A stretch of DNA of 33,952 bases, taken from positions 1,392,903 to 1,426,854 of the forward strand of contig BFEA01000226.1 in NCBI GenBank assembly GCA_003427395.1. Reading direction: 5' to 3'. A program made the position numbers and the translations under genes. This document shows positions 29,441-33,952 of this stretch, piece after piece (the first letter of the stretch is position 1; each line of letters starts with the position of its first letter). A model generated the notes under the pieces. The model saw only the letters and a list, made by a program, of their open reading frames with translations, had not been told where the DNA came from and searched no databases. Source of the stretch: Chara braunii (lineage: Eukaryota > Streptophyta > Charophyceae > Charales > Characeae).

Positions 29441-29518
29441 AACAAGGCATTAGTGCAATTGGGCCCGCCCCCCCCCCCGCCCCCTCTTCTCCATCCTCCC
29501 CTTATCTCCAACCCCCCT

Positions 29519-29691
29519 CAGTACTACTGCGCAGAAGATGGCGCCCTTACAGAAACGAGATCGTCACACCCCATGTTCCTGCCTCGGAGGATTGTCTATG
29601 GCCTGTCTCTTATACACATCTAGATGTGTATAAGAGACAGCTCGGTACCACTGCGCAAAAGATGGCGCTCTTACAGAAAAGAGATCGTCAC
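29519..29691. repeat. 50-bp direct repeats either side of adapter
   Basis: Bases 29519-29568 and 29642-29691 match at 45 of 50 positions, including the shared CTGCGCARAAGATGGCGC core. They flank the sequencing adapter, so they probably come from two reads of related loci joined by the library junction. Confidence 0.85.
29603..29640. other. Nextera/Tn5 mosaic-end junction adapter (library contaminant)
   Basis: CTGTCTCTTATACACATCT is followed at once by its exact reverse complement, a 38-bp palindrome identical to the circularisation junction of Nextera mate-pair libraries. Translated frames end in SLIHI and start MCIRDS, the known footprint of this adapter. It is not genomic. Confidence 0.98.
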
Positions 29692-29699
29692 AAGACTCC

Positions 29700-31030
29700 C
29701 GCCGGACCTTCCACTCTCGTTATTTCTCCTTGGTGCACCCGTACTCCCACAATCCTACCTTAGTGTTTACCACCCAGGAGTATCCCCGTCCTATCGTCTC
29801 GATGGGGGTGACGTGACCAAACAACAATTGTAGATACCCGGGCTAAGCAGGACCTACCCAACTCAGCCCTAATCAAAGCGTAGTTGGACGAGCCCTGTCA
29901 TAGGGGAACTTTGAGCGTTAACTTCAAGTTCGAGCACTAGGTGTGGACGTTCTTCTACAAGTCTCATTATAGGTGGACCCATTTGTGTCCCCAAAGTCAT
30001 TTTTTTATTCGTTGTTTTGCTTGTGCCTTGTTATATTGTTCATTATATGTACCATTGTTTTATCGTAATTGCAACCTGGACGTTCTAAACTATTACCAGC
30101 AGATGTACGGCCACCATCCGCCCCTCTACCTATAGATGTCCCCCTATACCCCTCTCTGATCACACTTTTATGGTTGTACTAATGTTATTCTGACCGGTGT
30201 TGGTTGTAAGTCATCTGGAGGTACCCTAGCCTCTTTCATTGGTAGGTCTACAGCCACCATTTGTCCCCTTACGTCCGTCATGAACTAAACCCTTCAACCA
30301 CTATATTGTAAGTTGTCATCACCCAGAGCAGCCCCAGTTTCTCTCATGTACGTACATGCCACCATCTATCCCCGCATCACTATCATCAACTGAGCCTACT
30401 CTGGTCTATCCGCCAAAAGGCCCTACCTCGGGACTCTCCCGCCTCATCACTTCCACTAACGGGACCCTCCTATTTTATCCCACCTTCCGCCCTGCCCCTC
30501 CAATGCAAAGCCGTAAAATAACATCTACGTGATCAATCCCTCCATGATATCCCTGTCTGCATCCCAACTATCTCTGTGGAGTCTGTGCAATATTTGTTTT
30601 ACAACGCCTAGCTCAAACTCACAAAGCTAAAGTAACAACTGGATTGCTCGTGCTCTATACTAGACTTGGGGACAAATATGTGGGGTGTCAACCTAGCACC
30701 AATAATTGTGCATGGGAGAGGTTAAGGGCAAACATAAGTGAATCGAAAACCTCCCCATTGCAGTGCCAAAGCTCTAACCCATTAAGCTATCATTTCAAAA
30801 ATTTTCCAAAAGAGCATACCTTGTGTTTCAAACGGTTGCTAGGCCAACATCGTGAAGGATCACAAAGAGTATCTGGCACTAAGAATTGGAATGTCAGTGC
30901 AAAACACTAATTTCTACTTCATCATTCCACAAATATAAATTTGCATTCGTCAAACCGGACTTTTTTTTTTTAACGTCATAAATTGACCGTAATTAGGTCG
31001 AAATTTTAAGTTCTCAAAGGTCCTGCGTCC
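29700..31030. other. intergenic, no recognisable gene
   Basis: AT-richer sequence holds only short frames lacking domain-like content. Nothing supportable was seen. Confidence 0.5.
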
Positions 31031-31032
31031 TT

Positions 31033-31210
31033 AAAATGTCGGACCCCCTGGATGTATCTGGAGTTAGTTGGAGTCTCGGGGATACGACGCTCTGAAAATA
31101 TCGGGCCCCTGGATGTACCTGGACTCAGTTGAAATCTCAGAGGTACGGGGCTCTAAAAATGTCGGACCCCCTGGATCATGTAGTATCTGGATTTAGCAGG
31201 CATCTAGAGG
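31033..31210. repeat. three copies of a 61-62-bp tandem repeat
   Basis: Units begin AAAATGTCGGACCCCCTGGA at 31033, 31095 and 31156. Each continues GAT-TA-CTGGA and GTT(A/G)-TCT. They diverge by roughly a fifth, indicating an old array. Confidence 0.8.
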
Positions 31211-31411
31211 GTCGTATCACGCTTTCATAGCATCGTACCTTGAGGAGCTTAAAATATCGACCTAAATCAGGCCAATTTATGACTTTTCAATTTCATTCAA
31301 TAGATAAAATCTATCCATTTCGATGAAATTGTTGTTCATATAGTCCATCCTTCTTAAGATAGTTGTATGCTCAGTGGTGAAACCGAAAATCGTAAAAAAC
31401 TTACTCGATGC

Positions 31412-31694
31412 AGTATCTAGAATTGAATCCGCTCCCGTAGTATTATAGAGGGAAATAGAAAGGATAGGAAAGCATGAAAGGTTACAGCCCTATACCATTT
31501 GAAAATTAAAGGCTTAGACGTATAGAAAATGCTCGTGCACCCTTCTTATAACACAACCCTCATTACAGCCAATCGGTAAACAAATTTATCCATTCACTCA
31601 AATTGCCCAAAATGCGTCTCATATACATAAAATTAGATCCGCTTCCAGAGTATCATAGAGGACATTAGAAAAGGTCGAAAAAAATGAAAGGTTA

Positions 31695-31697
<3 letters not shown>
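31412..31697. repeat. diverged 208-bp tandem repeat, partial second copy
   Basis: The segment around ATCCGCTCCCGTAGTATTATAG (31427 on) through GAAAGGTTACA (31477-31487) recurs around 31635 to 31695. A further, more decayed unit may precede from about 31230. Confidence 0.65.
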
Positions 31698-31756
<59 letters not shown>

Positions 31757-31758
31757 TC
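31696..31758. repeat. (TC)n microsatellite
   Basis: About 60 bp of nearly perfect TC. It is the complement of the (AG)n tract at 31920-32006. Confidence 0.97.
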
Positions 31759-31817
31759 TTGGGGGCGAGTCATATTAATTGCAGATGCATGGGGTGACTT
31801 CCTCTCTATCTCTATCT

Positions 31818-31819
<2 letters not shown>

Positions 31820-31870
<51 letters not shown>

Positions 31871-31876
31871 ACACAG
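31820..31876. repeat. (CA)n microsatellite
   Basis: About 55 bp of AC repeat with one T interruption, lying between the TC and AG tracts. Confidence 0.97.
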
Positions 31877-31918
31877 AGAAATATTATTGTGTTTGAGAGC
31901 ACTTTTATGTGATAACTT

Positions 31919-31919
<1 letters not shown>

Positions 31920-32006
<87 letters not shown>
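31920..32006. repeat. (AG)n microsatellite followed by A-rich tract
   Basis: About 86 bp of AG repeat run into an A/G-rich tract to about 32065. Glu/Arg-rich frames over it are not genes. Confidence 0.97.
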
Positions 32007-32011
<5 letters not shown>

Positions 32012-32206
32012 AAAAAAAAAAAAGAGAAAGAAGAAGAAAAAAAGAGAAAAAAAAAAAGAAAAACGAGTTGTTTGGGATCCTCAACATTCTACCCAAAGTA
32101 TGTCACTTGTTTCATTAATGAATGAAAATAACATGGAAGTGGAAAGCCACGCACTTTTAGTGTGGGCCTTGAACTCCACCCGCATCTTTCTGTTTTTTTA
32201 AAGGTC

Positions 32207-32584
32207 GATTGTACATTTTGACAAGTCTTTCTTGTAAAGACTCACTAACCTCACGATGAGTCATAGTGCAACCTCAAGCCCTCCATACCCCACTTCCGGA
32301 GGTCGTCTATAGAAACATAGGCCAATCTCAAGCTTGGGGATTGACGTTACTACGCAAAGTCCGCACTAAAAGCGCAACCTCAAAGTTGTGCTAGATTGAA
32401 GAGTTAAGGGGATGGAGAGCAGTAGGGGTCGCACGTACTAGTTCTCCTTTGCTGCCAAAATAATATATTATCATGTCACCTCCCTTGTTGACATAAATGA
32501 ATGATAACCCCTATTCACATGTCATTTATGCATGCCTTGTACGTTACAAAACCATTAAAAAACACAAAACATGATACATATTAG
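32207..32584. other. intergenic; possible decayed satellite unit
   Basis: No gene was seen. Near 32475-32585 a CACCTCCC-TTGTTGACA stretch resembles the part of the neighbouring 279-bp unit that contains CCTCCCA, suggesting an older upstream copy. Confidence 0.35.
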
Positions 32585-33310
32585 CACTTATTCCTTTGGT
32601 TGACCGTACGAGGAACCGTAACCAATGATTTTCAACTCAACACTCTGTTGCCTCAACTACAACAACCGAGACACATCATTTAGAAGTGGAACCAAATCGT
32701 TACTAATACGGACTCATCCCTACACAATAACAACGTGCACGCACACTCCATATATGGAGTCGTTGGAGACCCTCGTATAGAGTTTGTGACCCTATATGCC
32801 CATGCTCTCAGTTGGTCTATTAGGTAGAACCTCCCAGCTAATTACCCTGCCAAAGTACATATGAGTACTTATTCCTTTGTTCAACCTTACAACGAACTTG
32901 AATAGAATCGATAATCACCGGTTCAAACAACCACTGTAGTTATGTTGCAGTGTTTAAAATCGCAACCATACCCATAGTGATATTTACCCATCCTAACACA
33001 ACTACAACGTACACACACATTCCGGACACGATATTATTATTGATCTTATTATAAAGTTTGTAGCCTTATATGCATATGTGACCACATGATTTGAGTACAA
33101 CCATGACCTCCCAACTAGCTATTGTACTAAACTACGTATCGATACTTATTCCTCTAGCCAACCCTGCACAGAATTAGACCGGTGAGCTTCGGCTCAACAA
33201 TAGATGCCTCAACTCCTCAACCGTGACATTGTTTTCAAAAGTAAAATCATACTAGTAATGATATACACCTCAACCCTCCACAACTGCAACAACATGCCAA
33301 CATGCATACA
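32585..33310. repeat. diverged satellite, about 279-bp unit, 2.6 copies
   Basis: Units start at (C/T)ACTTATTCC at 32585, 32866 and 33143. Shared landmarks are GAGTTTGTGACCCTATATGC-like and CCTCCCAGCTA-like segments and CAACAACGTGCACGCACACTC-like segments at equal offsets. The copies are strongly diverged, so the array is old. Confidence 0.7.
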
Positions 33311-33545
33311 AACTCAACACACGACAACGTGTTTGGGTTTGCTCCCCACCCATCCACGTCAGCCCCACCTACCGCCGACGTTGACGAACTTTTCCCATCG
33401 TCCTTCAATGATGAAGGCGGGGGATCGCCCAAACGAATGGATGCCCCTATTTGACTGCGGTATGTCCCCTTGTCCACTCGCCGAGGACCCGACACTCCCA
33501 TCGTCTGCCATTACCAACCTCCAACCAAGCTTCCAATTGGTAGCG
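33311..33545. other. intergenic, no recognisable gene
   Basis: Mixed sequence between the satellite and the GAA tract. The open frame here runs straight into the GAA repeat and is not supported as a gene. Confidence 0.4.
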
Positions 33546-33549
33546 GAGA

Positions 33550-33850
33550 GGATAAAGAAAATCAAGCAGAAGAAAGAAGAAGAAAGAAGAAGAAAGAAGA
33601 AGAAAAAGAACGAAGAAGAAGAAGAACGAAAAAGAAGAAGAAGAACGAAGAAGAAAGAAGAAGAAGAAGAAGAAAAAGAAGAAAGCAATAGGCGAAGAAA
33701 GAAGGAGAAGAAAAGAAAAAAGAAGCACAAAGAGAAAATAAGAAGTTGAAGGTGAAAGAAGAAGAAGAAGAAAAAATAAGAAAAAAAAGCAGCATCAGCA
33801 GCAAAAGAAGAAGAAGATGATGATGATGATGATGATGAAAGAACTTGAAT
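33550..33850 (+). repeat. imperfect (GAA)n tract ending in (GAT)n
   Basis: About 260 bp are dominated by GAA/AAG triplets with AAA interruptions, then seven GAT triplets (about 33815-33836). It gives Lys/Glu-rich frames on the plus strand and Phe/Ser-rich frames on the minus strand, none supported as genes. Confidence 0.95.
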
Positions 33851-33891
33851 AAGAGGAAAAAGAACGAGAAAAATAAATAAGTAAAAAATAG

Positions 33892-33894
<3 letters not shown>

Positions 33895-33952
<58 letters not shown>
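33895..33952. repeat. (CT)n microsatellite at window end
   Basis: At least 58 bp of pure CT continue to the right edge. Confidence 0.98.

Noticed and set aside
29363-29833. Two small frames ending SLIHI and beginning MCIRDS
   Set aside because: Both are created by the Nextera adapter junction.
31633-32201. Frames with Arg-Glu, Thr-His and Cys-Val repeats
   Set aside because: Direct translations of the TC, CA and AG microsatellites.
33204-33804. Lys/Glu-rich and Phe/Ser-rich frames
   Set aside because: Translations of the GAA tract in different frames; no other coding signal.
1-33952. CRISPR array or bacterial operon
   Set aside because: No regularly spaced identical short repeats with unique spacers; the content is plainly eukaryotic, with LINE, SINE and LTR elements and microsatellites.

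Overview
The window is eukaryotic nuclear DNA from a green-plant lineage genome and is dominated by repeats. The evidence for a plant lineage is an uninterrupted minus-strand gene (21289-22431) that closely resembles plant Golgi nucleotide-sugar/triose-phosphate-type transporters of the GONST5/UDP-galactose transporter group, and a Ty3/Gypsy element with the classic initiator-methionine tRNA primer site. The moderately GC-rich, microsatellite-dense sequence would fit a streptophyte alga or an early land plant, but I cannot name the species.

Layout. 1-4690: intergenic repeats, namely a 155-bp duplicated TATA-bearing module beside a broken coding fragment, shorter repeated modules, and two families of tandem pyrimidine-rich units. 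4690-12005: a plus-strand L1-like LINE with an unusually long ORF1 and an endonuclease/reverse-transcriptase ORF2, both broken by stops and frame changes. 12005-20280: a minus-strand Ty3/Gypsy element with gag, protease, RT, RNase H, a PHD-type zinc finger, integrase, primer site and a roughly 2.3-kb 5' LTR. It meets the LINE tail to tail, with neither element's 3' end present. 20281-22800: the transporter gene and flanks. 22800-24530: several small curiosities, including a hammerhead-ribozyme core between AT-rich microsatellites, two A-tract insertions flanked by direct repeats, and a G-rich MITE-like element. 24660-26190: a degenerate 160-bp tandem array that merges into the 3' end of an unrecognised minus-strand ORF. 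26420-29440: tRNA-derived SINE copies and a second, diverged LTR related to the first. 29500-33952: no genes, but three diverged tandem families and long dinucleotide and GAA tracts.

Only two protein genes look potentially intact: the transporter and the unrecognised ORF. Everything else is mobile-element coding remnant.

Several signals are assembly products rather than biology: a Nextera transposase mosaic-end junction (29603-29640), two exact duplications each separated by a single N (12755-12945 and 17373-17463), two further single Ns in simple repeats, and a 98-base gap inside the LTR. The second duplication artificially breaks the gag frame; discounting it makes gag-pol one continuous frame with a few nonsense codons.

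The most interesting candidates are the PHD finger in frame with the Gypsy integrase, the hammerhead motif, and the oversized LINE ORF1.
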